From Xanthobacteraceae bacterium (GTDB lineage Bacteria > Pseudomonadota > Alphaproteobacteria > Rhizobiales > Xanthobacteraceae), in the NCBI GenBank assembly GCA_030037185.1, contig JASHRR010001128.1, positions 1 to 5,076 on the forward strand: 5,076 bases of DNA, given 5' to 3'. Made by a program: the position numbers and the translations under genes. The notes below the pieces were generated by a model that was not told the origin of the DNA, made no database searches, and saw only the letters and a program-made list of their open reading frames with translations. This document shows, piece by piece, positions 1-5,076 of this stretch (the first letter of the stretch is position 1; the number at the start of each line of letters is the position of its first letter).

Positions 1-555
1 CAATTCCTTCAGCCGTTCAAGGTGGCGCTCGAATCCAGCAAGGTAGGTTGCGACCTTGTACCCGAACGTGATCGGCACCGCCTGCTGGAGATTGCTGCGG
101 CCCGCCATCGGCGTATTGCGATAGCGCATCGCAAGCGCCGCAAGCGCGTCCGAGATCGCAATGAGGTCAGCCTCGATGAGATCGAGCGCTTCGCGAACTT
201 GCAGGACGGTGGCAGTGTCGGTGATGTCCTGGGTGGTCGCGCCCCAGTGACACCACTCGCCGAGGCCGTCGCGGCACAGGGCAACGAGCTGCTGCACAAC
301 CGGCAGCACCGGATAGCCGATGCGCTCGGTCTCGCTCTTGAGCTTGGCAAAGTCGTATTCGCCAATCGAGCAATGGCGCTGGATTTCCTCGCTCGCATTG
401 TCCGGAATGACGCCGAGACGCGCCTGCGCGCGGGCGAGCGCCGCCTCGATGTCGAGATATTTCTGGATGCGATTTGGGTCCGCAAAGATGCGTCGCATCG
501 GCTCGGTAGAAAAGGTGTCGCGGAAGATACCGGAGCTCACGCCAACGGCAGTCAT
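1..555 (-). CDS. Class-II fumarase/aspartase superfamily lyase (adenylosuccinate lyase / PcaB-like), N-terminal part
   Basis: The frame is open from ATG at 555-553 through position 1, giving 185 residues of a protein that would normally be about 350-450 long; the rest lies left of the window. The family catalyses beta-elimination or its reverse on fumarate-type substrates as soluble homotetramers whose active sites are built from three subunits. Visible signatures: an N-terminal helical start with FSTEPMRRIFADPNRIQKYL (residues 15-34); the first conserved block HWGATTQDITDTA (103-115), the family's HxGxTSxD region; and the second block AGRSNLQQAVPITFG (151-165). In the second block, adenylosuccinate lyases normally carry a histidine (GRTH), but here the residue is Asn155. 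As I recall, that His is also lost in 3-carboxymuconate cycloisomerases, so this sequence sits nearer the PcaB-like side than true PurB. Start choice is supported by a GAAAGG ribosome site. The exact substrate cannot be told; no aromatic-degradation or purine gene is visible beside it. Confidence 0.9.
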   Translation of the reverse strand, partial: MTAVGVSSGIFRDTFSTEPMRRIFADPNRIQKYLDIEAALARAQARLGVIPDNASEEIQRHCSIGEYDFAKLKSETERIGYPVLPVVQQLVALCRDGLGEWCHWGATTQDITDTATVLQVREALDLIEADLIAISDALAALAMRYRNTPMAGRSNLQQAVPITFGYKVATYLAGFERHLERLKEL

Positions 556-562
556 TGTTCGG

Positions 563-568
563 CCTTTC
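563..568 (-). promoter_or_regulatory. Ribosome binding site of the lyase gene
   Basis: On the minus strand GAAAGG lies seven bases before the ATG at 555. It supports this start rather than an internal Met such as Met20 or Met143. Confidence 0.5.
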
Positions 569-766
569 GGAGAGGGCTGATCGGGCGCCATCCCTACCGA
601 ACGCGCGGGCGAGCGTCCATCTCCGATCAACCCTTTCGGGGGCGTCCGTCGCCCGCCCGCGCAAGCGCTCGCGGCAACGAGGCGACACAAGGGTCGGCCC
701 GTTGGGGCAACAACGCGCGGTGTGCCCGAAGCCGTGAATCGGAGGAGATACATCCCGACCGGCTGC

Positions 767-811
767 TCGCGAGCGTTCGCGACCTTTCGCCCTTCTTGGC
801 GAAATCGCCAA
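767..811. repeat. Two adjacent 16-nt perfect hairpins
   Basis: TCGCGA-GCGT-TCGCGA (767-782) and TTGGCG-AAAT-CGCCAA (796-811) are both perfect 6-bp inverted repeats around 4-nt loops, 13 bases apart. Neither is followed by a T run on either strand, so they are not ordinary intrinsic terminators. They could be protein-binding palindromes or remnants of a structured RNA. In such GC-rich DNA chance is a real alternative. Confidence 0.35.
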
Positions 812-1061
812 CGAGCGCCTTCCGCGATATCCCGTGCGCAACCCTCCGCTTGTGGGCGGCAAGGTTCGGAGTATTACCTGGCGGATCCCTTAGGGACAAG
901 GACAGAGGACAAAATCTCAGCCCTCAAGAGTCGGTCTGAATGTGGGTAATATCAATAAAGAAGCCTTAATGGGAGATTGGGGTTGGCGACCGTGGGAGAA
1001 CGACGAAGCGCGCAATCCATATATGGGGCCAGGCGCAACATAAGGAATTTTCAAGGATCTG

Positions 1062-1535
1062 TTGTACAAAAGTATTGATATCCTGGAAAAAATGATTGAT
1101 CCGCCGAACGATGATTGGGGTCACCAGCCTAGCGGCGGAGTCAAACGATACCAGCATGACGCCTCTAACCAGCCGGTGGTCCGTGGAGGGGTCGAACCCG
1201 AGCAGTTCGTGATGCACCCGGCAGGCAATATTCCAGGCTCTTCTCTCAGACGAAATTCTGGCAGGGCGAAGCCAAGGGGTGACCGCTCTCAACGACGATT
1301 GCAAGCTTTCTTATTGACGATCATGGACCGGTGGATGACTCGCGCTCAGGGTAGGGCGGAAATTGATAATCACTATGGTCCGCACATTGCACTGGTGGAG
1401 GTAGTCCACAAATGGCAAGTGCGTAACGGCTACGACGCTCTGGGCCGCGGAAGCTCGCCGGCACCGGAAACTTCCGCCGTTTCGGGCGGTTCGGTGTGGT
1501 TCTGGCGGTCGCAAGCCTGCTGCTCGCGCCAGTGA
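1062..1535 (+). CDS. Weak hypothetical ORF, 157 aa, TTG start
   Basis: I do not recognise this protein. It begins with TTG preceded by AAGGA (1053-1057, only four bases away). The first 40 residues are acidic/polar (SIDILEKMIDPPNDDWG), the middle is basic, and the last 30 residues become Gly/Ser/Trp/Cys-rich, as if the frame had run out of its original gene. An antisense frame (966-1304, minus, 112 aa) is about as plausible and equally unrecognised, and only one of the two can be real. A hydrophobic frame in a different phase overlaps its 3' end (1427-1612), which could mean a frameshifted gene. No domain, signal peptide or membrane segment is visible. It may well be non-coding. Confidence 0.15.
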   Translation: MYKSIDILEKMIDPPNDDWGHQPSGGVKRYQHDASNQPVVRGGVEPEQFVMHPAGNIPGSSLRRNSGRAKPRGDRSQRRLQAFLLTIMDRWMTRAQGRAEIDNHYGPHIALVEVVHKWQVRNGYDALGRGSSPAPETSAVSGGSVWFWRSQACCSRQ

Positions 1536-1612
1536 TCGTCATGATTCATCGGCCAATCGGCGAGATGACCCGTGATTTCCTGCTGCCGCGATTTGGACGT
1601 CAAACTCAATGA
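1427..1612 (+). pseudogene. Possible broken membrane-protein C-terminus
   Basis: After a stop at 1424-1426 this frame reads about 61 residues to TGA at 1610-1612. It has no ATG before 1541. A basic segment (RPRKLAGTGNFRRFGRFG) is followed by a clean hydrophobic helix, VVLAVASLLLAPVIVM, then a polar tail IHRPIGEMTRDFLLPRFGRQTQ. A basic flank, one helix and a polar end are what a real single-span membrane protein end would look like. Because there is no start codon or ribosome site, it is more likely a remnant than a live gene. I cannot name the family. Chance is possible. Confidence 0.15.
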
Positions 1613-2214
1613 AGTGATGTTGCCGGTCATCGCGATTGCCCGCACGACGGTCGCTCGGTGGCAGCTATTCTGCCAGCAACGCTATATCGTCGATAAACGC
1701 ATTGCCCGTGTTTCCTCAAGTAGGCGCGCCAGAACCCCGCCATCGGCATCGCGATGGTGACGATCGGCACTTGGCCATGACGGGGTTCTGTACTGCGTTC
1801 TTTGCCGGAAAGACATATGCCGGGAGGCTGCCAGCGATCCTGTTCGCCCTGGCCTCCTCGAGGCCATGCCGATGACCGGGGCGTGAGGGGTCCTGGCAGG
1901 CCGCAACCAGCCGAGCCGGCTGTGCACAAAGCGGGATTGCTGGGGCCGTTGCAAGTACGCGCCGCGGCGCCAGCCTCTTTTGTCTCGCGAGCGTGGTTCG
2001 GGGCCATTGGCCCTTATGAGAAACACGTGATTTCCAAGAGCCGGCGTCGGGGCCGCCGTCTCGATTGCGGTTTGCTGCAGAGGTGGGCTGCACCCCGAAA
2101 CCGCCGCAAGTGGCGGGGCGTCTGTGACCGCCTGTGTTGAAGAGATCCGCCATCGAGATGAGGCCACGCTGCGCGCCGGAAGTCTTGCGTTCTGGCGCCA
2201 GACTCAGCGCTCGG
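1613..2214. other. Gene-poor stretch, no gene recognised
   Basis: Several overlapping frames on both strands exceed 100 codons (for example plus 1802-2140, minus 1627-2007 and 1682-2167), but all are Arg/Pro/Ala/Ser/Gly-rich with no recognisable motif. They overlap one another, as expected of GC-rich non-coding or decayed DNA. One frame without an ATG, plus 2031-2270 (80 codons), has a more ordinary residue mix (e.g. VEEIRHRDEATLRAGSLAFW). It may be a gene remnant, but it has no convincing start. No tRNA, insertion-sequence transposase or terminator is visible. Confidence 0.45.
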
Positions 2215-2238
2215 AAATTGATTCCCTCAATTTTACCA
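2215..2238 (+). promoter_or_regulatory. LysR-type palindrome / partial nod-box-like site
   Basis: AAATTG (2215-2220) and CAATTT (2228-2233) form a perfect 6-bp inverted repeat with a 7-bp spacer. Within it, T2218 and A2230 give the T-N11-A spacing of LysR-family sites. From 2227 the DNA reads TCAATTTTACCA, which matches all 12 positions of the TCRATTTTACCA end of the nod-box consensus as I remember it. The upstream half of that consensus (the ATCCA and GATG blocks) is not recognisable, so a functional nod box is uncertain. The methyltransferase start lies about 356 bases downstream, so regulation of that operon would need a long leader. Confidence 0.35.
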
Positions 2239-2277
2239 CCGCTTCGCCAAATTTGGCGTCCGGGACTTGACCGGCGG

Positions 2278-2357
2278 CGCGTTGTCGTCGAGCGCGCACC
2301 TGCGCGCCTCTAAGCCTCGGGTGTGCGTTGCGCAACTCCGCGACGGCGACAACAGCG
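2278..2357 (+). other. Potential structured RNA or leader element (closed multi-stem fold)
   Basis: A long closing stem pairs 2281-2290 with 2344-2353 (nine Watson-Crick pairs and one G-U), and extends by three more pairs (2278-2280 with 2355-2357) past a single bulged A. Inside it lie a perfect GCGCGC-ACCT-GCGCGC hairpin (2292-2307) and a smaller TGCG-TTG-CGCA hairpin (2324-2334) within the palindrome GTTGCGCAAC (2327-2336). This gives a possible three-way junction. There is no T run after it. It could be a leader of the downstream operon, a small RNA, or chance pairing in GC-rich DNA. I did not match it to a known RNA family. Confidence 0.3.
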
Positions 2358-2369
2358 ACACCGGATCAT

Positions 2370-2420
2370 CTGACCGTGCCACAAACTGACGCGGGTGTCA
2401 GAATCTGACTTATTGATAAG
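2370..2420. repeat. CTGAC/GTCAG repeat cluster with terminal palindrome
   Basis: CTGAC occurs at 2370-2374, 2386-2390 and 2405-2409, and its reverse complement GTCAG at 2397-2401. The last two make GTCAG-AAT-CTGAC, and the middle two make CTGAC-N6-GTCAG. ATCTGAC is directly repeated 35 bp apart (2368 and 2403). The cluster runs into the palindrome CTTAT-TG-ATAAG (2409-2420). Such arrays suit a multi-site operator upstream of the methyltransferase operon, or the multiple transposase-binding repeats at an insertion-sequence end. No transposase gene is present in the window. Confidence 0.4.
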
Positions 2421-2579
2421 TTGCAATGGCCTCATTGGAGAGGAAGATCATCCGCACCGCGGCTTTACCGCCGCCGGGTGGACCCGATCCGCTTATTTTA
2501 TTCTTACGGAGTCATGGTCGTGCAATATAGTGCGTCGTCCCTTTGGAACGCCTGCTTGATCATCGGTTCGAGGCAGATC
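2421..2579 (+). promoter_or_regulatory. Proximal upstream region of the methyltransferase operon, weak promoter candidate
   Basis: The DNA becomes AT-rich around 2490-2530. TATAGT (2526-2531) could be a -10 with a poor TTACGG (2504-2509) as -35, 16 bases apart; only three of six -35 positions fit. That would leave about 55 bases of leader before the start codon. I see no GG-N10-GC sigma-54 promoter. The short open frame 2421-2603 looks like chance. Confidence 0.2.
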
Positions 2580-2584
2580 GAGGT
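2580..2584 (+). promoter_or_regulatory. Ribosome binding site deciding the first methyltransferase start
   Basis: GAGGT ends nine bases before ATG 2594. The frame also extends upstream to a TTG at 2543, but that codon has no comparable site, and the extra 17 residues do not look like this family. Confidence 0.5.
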
Positions 2585-2593
2585 AGCAAGTCC

Positions 2594-3406
2594 ATGCTCC
2601 TGAAAGATCGGATTGCGCAGCATTATGACGAACTCAGTCCGCTTTATAAGGATATTTGGGGAGTACATATCCACCATGGTTATTGGAAGAACGGAACAGA
2701 GACGAAAGAGGATGCGCAGGAGCAACTGATCAGGGAATTGATCGCGCGTGCAAAGATCAAAAACGGCTGTCGTATTCTCGATGTCGGCTGCGGCTTGGGC
2801 GGGTCGGCAATCTTCCTGAGCGAAATTCTCGGTGCCCACATCACAGGGATAACGATTTCGCCGGTCCAGGTTGCAATCGGGAATGCCTTGGCACGGGAAC
2901 GTGGCGTCGATGTACAACTCGTGCGGATGGATGCTGAAGCGCTAGACCTGGAAGGCCGTTTCGATGTGGTGTGGGCGGTTGAAGCGATTTCCCACCTTAG
3001 CAAGAGAGCAGACTGCCTTCGGTCGATCGCGCGTGTCGTTGAACACGGCGGTCAATTGGTGATTGCCGACTGGTTCAAATCGCCCACCGCGACGGCCGCC
3101 CAGGAACGCCAATTCCTGGAGCCGATCGAACGGGCGATGCTGGTGCCGAAGCTCGACGCGCCGGGCGCCTATATCGACTACATGAACCAGGCAGGGCTTA
3201 CCCTCACACTGTTCGAGGATCTGAGCGCCAACGTCCGCAAGACGTGGGACTTGGCGATCGAGCTGATCCGCAATCCGGCATTGTGGAAATTCGCGGCGAC
3301 GCGTGGAAAGGACTTTGTTGCGTTTTTAGAAGGCTTTGCAGCAATGAGAGCCGGCTACAGATCCAAGACGCTCGTTTACGGGGCGTTAATCGGGCAAAAG
3401 CCATGA
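2594..3406 (+). CDS. SAM-dependent methyltransferase, gamma-tocopherol-methyltransferase-like
   Basis: A 270-residue class I methyltransferase that transfers a methyl group from S-adenosylmethionine, probably in the cytoplasm or at the inner membrane face. Signatures: WGVHIHHGYW (residues 22-31), close to the WGxHxHHGYW entry motif of tocopherol-type methyltransferases; SAM motif I ILDVGCGLGG (61-70); GITISPVQ (85-92), very typical of this branch; MDAEALD (112-118); FDVVWAVEAISHL (123-135); HGGQLVIADW (151-160); and the ending YGALIGQKP (262-270). The length is near complete for the family. Members methylate prenylated quinols and phenols, but related enzymes act on amines and sterols, so the substrate is open. 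The gene overlaps the next by ATGA and is the first of a two-gene operon. Codons often end in A or T (aaa, gat, gaa, att), so third-position GC seems lower than a high-GC Bradyrhizobium core gene would show; acquisition on an island is possible. Confidence 0.93.
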   Translation: MLLKDRIAQHYDELSPLYKDIWGVHIHHGYWKNGTETKEDAQEQLIRELIARAKIKNGCRILDVGCGLGGSAIFLSEILGAHITGITISPVQVAIGNALARERGVDVQLVRMDAEALDLEGRFDVVWAVEAISHLSKRADCLRSIARVVEHGGQLVIADWFKSPTATAAQERQFLEPIERAMLVPKLDAPGAYIDYMNQAGLTLTLFEDLSANVRKTWDLAIELIRNPALWKFAATRGKDFVAFLEGFAAMRAGYRSKTLVYGALIGQKP

Positions 3407-4143
3407 ATGGGCGTTGGTTTTCCTTACCCCATTCGGTGCGTGACTTTGAGCATCGTTGCGATGAGGCCGAATGGCTGGACGGAGCTGATCTAAGTCCGGT
3501 CGAGCTCGAGCAGGTCCTGCGCGACCTGGCAACCTTCAATGGAATCTTCCTCGGTCACTATCCGCTTCTGCGGTGGCTCGGTCAGGCGGTCCGGGCAGCC
3601 GGGAACGGTGCGCAGCTGACGCTCATCGACATCGGTTGCGGGTACGGCGATCTGCTGCGCGCCGTCCGGCGCTGGTCGCAGCGGCGGAAATTGGACCTCA
3701 AGCTGCTTGGCGTTGACCTCAATCCCGAAACGATTCGCATTGCGCAGGCGGCGACCGATCCCGCAGATCGAATCGACTTCCAGGCTGTGAACGTTTTCGA
3801 GCTGGCTTCGACCATGCCGATTGATCTCATGATCAGCAGCCTTGTCACCCATCACCTCTCCGACCCTGAGATCACCGAATTCCTTCGGCTGATGGAAACA
3901 ACGGCTCGGCGCGGCTGGGCGATCTGCGATCTTCAGAGGAGCCGTTTCCTTTACCACTTCATCGGCCTCGCCAGCCGCCTTGGGCGGTTTCACCCGATGA
4001 TCACCCATGATGGCCAGCTATCCGTTGCGCGCTCACTTACCCGCGGCGAATGGGAGCAGCGCATTGCCCAAGCGGGCATTTCCTCCGCCGATGCGTCGCC
4101 CCGGTGGTTTTTCTTTCGTTTCCTGATTGGGCGATTGCGCTGA
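3403..4143 (+). CDS. SAM-dependent methyltransferase of the type III polyketide cluster kind
   Basis: A 246-residue class I methyltransferase. The ATG at 3403 overlaps the TGA of the preceding gene (ATGA) and has no strong ribosome site, which indicates translational coupling; the open frame upstream of it lies inside the first gene. Signatures: SAM motif I TLIDIGCGYGD (residues 73-83); the acidic ribose-binding residue in LLGVDLNPE (101-109); SSLVTHHLSD (145-154); AICDLQRS (173-180), corresponding to the INDLHR-type post-motif; and a C-terminal FHPMITHDGQLSVARSLTR stretch (196-214). The HDGxxSVxRxxT pattern is what I remember from methyltransferases next to type III polyketide synthases and FAD oxidoreductases. 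They are thought to methylate alkylresorcinol, pyrone or quinone products. The convergent oxidoreductase to the right supports this. Substrate assignment is inference; the fold is secure. Confidence 0.92.
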   Translation: MNGRWFSLPHSVRDFEHRCDEAEWLDGADLSPVELEQVLRDLATFNGIFLGHYPLLRWLGQAVRAAGNGAQLTLIDIGCGYGDLLRAVRRWSQRRKLDLKLLGVDLNPETIRIAQAATDPADRIDFQAVNVFELASTMPIDLMISSLVTHHLSDPEITEFLRLMETTARRGWAICDLQRSRFLYHFIGLASRLGRFHPMITHDGQLSVARSLTRGEWEQRIAQAGISSADASPRWFFFRFLIGRLR

Positions 4144-4258
4144 GTGATGCCTGGGAGGTGCTGGCGGCGCTCGTTTCGCTTCTGGCTGTTCCCGGGGACA
4201 CGTGCCTCGCCTGGCCGCTCGCCTGCCCGCAGCGCCAGACCGCGGACCGCAACGTCGA
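4144..4258. other. Short gap between convergent genes, no clear terminator
   Basis: The 115 bases between the two convergent stop codons contain no good hairpin followed by T residues on either strand; only imperfect GC-rich pairings are seen. One plus frame without a normal start encodes a hydrophobic stretch WEVLAALVSLLAVPG just after the methyltransferase stop. It could be a vestige of a lost third gene, or chance. Other open frames here (plus 4144-4464, plus 4050-4277) overlap real genes and are discounted. Confidence 0.4.
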
Positions 4259-5076
4259 TCATCCCGGTGAGACCTGAAACGCGTTGGCCCTCGGTTCGAT
4301 CTGCTGAGTCTCGCCGCGCAGTCGGCGGCGCGCAATACGTGTTCCAAGCCCAATCCGGCGCACAAGACCGGGCGCCATTTGCGCGAATGCCATGGCAACG
4401 ACCTGCCCCTTTGGTTGCACCAGCAATCGTGAAAGCAGCGTCGCCCTTCGAACCTGGCCGGTGACATCCCGGGCAAGGTCGGATTGAAATTCGCAACAGG
4501 ACCTGCCCGAGAGATAATAATCGGCCGCCATCCGCGCGGAATGAAGCGCGATCGCGATGCCGTCGCCTGAGAATGACGGGATCACGGCCGCCTGGTCGCC
4601 AAGCCGCCATGGCCCCCCGCCGCGGCTTTGCACGAAGCCATAAGGGTTCGAGGCGACTGCGAGCGGACGGTTCCAGCACGCCTCCCCACCCGCGAGCGCT
4701 TGATGAAGCCGTGAGAAATTCGCACGCAACATTGAAAACAGGCTCTCCCATCTGCCGCCGAGCTGCGCAAAATGACGACCGCGGATGACAAGGCAGAGAT
4801 TAAGGATACCGTTCTCAACAGGTTCGATCCCTGCGTAGCCGCCGGGAAAAAAGAACAACTCAACGCAGGGACCAAGAGCGTTCATCTGCGCGGCGGACAT
4901 GCGCCAGTGCAGCTTGAAGGCGATCAGATCATTCTGGTGGCCGGGGGGCCGTTTCCATCCCCGCAGATCAGACTTCCCGGTCGCCAGAAAGGCGTCCCGG
5001 GCTGCAATCTTGCCGCCGTCATCAAGCTCCGCGATCCATCGTTCGTCAAGGCGTTGCAAGGATCGCACAGTGCGCC
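4259..5076 (-). CDS. FAD-dependent oxidoreductase, geranylgeranyl-reductase-like, C-terminal part
   Basis: The frame is open at the right edge and gives 271 residues ending at TGA 4261-4259. The N-terminal GxGxxG Rossmann motif, about 100 residues, lies outside the window. The GTG at 5068 is internal, because the reading continues upstream and the family needs that missing part. Visible signatures: FLATGKSDLRGW (29-40); a substrate-side block LIAFKLHWRMS (50-60); VELFFFPGGYAGIEPVE (71-87) followed by LNLCLVIRG (91-99); and the second FAD-contact motif WRLGDQAAVIPSFSGDGIAI (156-175), then LHSARMAADYYLSG (177-190). The block pattern FFPGGYAG plus GDxAAVIPSFxGDG is characteristic of flavoproteins in bacterial type III polyketide clusters; relatives reduce prenyl chains or hydroxylate aromatics. 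It is convergent with the methyltransferase operon and thus separately transcribed. The exact reaction is unknown. Confidence 0.9.
   Translation of the reverse strand, partial: RTVRSLQRLDERWIAELDDGGKIAARDAFLATGKSDLRGWKRPPGHQNDLIAFKLHWRMSAAQMNALGPCVELFFFPGGYAGIEPVENGILNLCLVIRGRHFAQLGGRWESLFSMLRANFSRLHQALAGGEACWNRPLAVASNPYGFVQSRGGGPWRLGDQAAVIPSFSGDGIAIALHSARMAADYYLSGRSCCEFQSDLARDVTGQVRRATLLSRLLVQPKGQVVAMAFAQMAPGLVRRIGLGTRIARRRLRGETQQIEPRANAFQVSPG

Larger units (their letters stand above)
556..1061. other. Upstream region of the lyase, no gene recognised
   Basis: All six frames were considered. The longer open frames here, on either strand, are arginine/serine/proline-rich and look like GC-driven chance frames. 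Visible structure: a 9-bp inverted repeat GCGCGGGCG (603-611) / CGCCCGCGC (654-662) just upstream of the lyase; a Shine-Dalgarno-like GGAGGAG (741-747) with no start codon at a usable distance; the two hairpins at 767-811; a CCATATATGG perfect palindrome (1017-1026); and AT-rich patches around 945-970 and 1035-1095. The lyase promoter must lie here, but I see no convincing -35/-10 pair. Confidence 0.5.

Noticed and set aside
167..862. Minus-strand open frame of 231 codons
   Set aside because: It overlaps the lyase in another phase on the same strand and its composition is typical of an out-of-frame shadow.
22..939. Long plus-strand open frame of 305 codons
   Set aside because: It is antisense to the well-supported lyase gene over its first 530 bases and is Arg/Ala-rich with no motif. 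It is a shadow frame extended by high GC.
1188..1205. GGTCGAACCC, which looks like a tRNA T-arm
   Set aside because: The bases flanking TTCGA on the minus strand do not form a T stem, and no acceptor, D or anticodon arm can be placed around it.
1290..1320. CAAGCTTTC region as a type III secretion (tts) box
   Set aside because: Only the AAGCTTTC-like core resembles the recalled consensus; the GTCAG and TCG parts are missing.
2401..2430. TTGCA near 2421 as the -12 part of a sigma-54 promoter
   Set aside because: No GG lies at the required distance upstream, and no TGT-N10-ACA activator site is present.
2543..2593. TTG at 2543 as start of the first methyltransferase
   Set aside because: ATG 2594 has a good GAGGT site at proper distance, and the family's conserved sequence begins right after it.
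3990..4751. Minus-strand open frame of 253 codons
   Set aside because: It overlaps both the methyltransferase end and the oxidoreductase in a different phase and shows no family motif.
5066..5068. GTG as the start of the oxidoreductase
   Set aside because: The frame continues to the window edge and the family requires an N-terminal FAD-binding segment upstream, so the gene is simply cut by the window.

Overview
The window looks like a piece of a GC-rich alphaproteobacterial genome, most plausibly a Rhizobiales member such as Bradyrhizobium. This rests on protein character, the roughly 60% GC estimated by eye, and mixed third-position GC that would suit a genomic or symbiosis island. No marker gene in the window fixes the genus, so this is an inference.

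Layout. (1) Positions 1-555, minus strand: the N-terminal 185 residues of a class-II fumarase/aspartase superfamily lyase (adenylosuccinate lyase / carboxymuconate cycloisomerase type), running off the left edge. (2) Positions 556-2593: about 2 kb between two divergent genes with no gene I can recognise. It holds only weak or broken-looking reading frames, two adjacent short hairpins, a LysR-type palindrome ending in a nod-box-like half (2215-2238), a potential 80-nt structured element (2278-2357) and a cluster of CTGAC/GTCAG repeats (2370-2409) ending in a small palindrome. (3) Positions 2594-4143, plus strand: two different class I SAM-dependent methyltransferases overlapping by ATGA, a clear two-gene operon. 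The first is of the gamma-tocopherol-methyltransferase-like type. The second resembles the methyltransferases found beside type III polyketide synthases. (4) Positions 4259-5076, minus strand and convergent: the C-terminal 271 residues of an FAD-dependent oxidoreductase of the geranylgeranyl-reductase-like branch that accompanies the same polyketide clusters. Its N-terminal Rossmann part lies beyond the right edge.

Read together, the right half looks like part of a specialised-metabolism locus in which a lipid-like phenol, quinone or pyrone is methylated twice and redox-modified. The scaffold-making enzyme is not in the window; a type III polyketide synthase to the right is the obvious prediction. 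The most interesting non-coding signal is the regulatory-looking stretch 2215-2420 upstream of the methyltransferase operon.
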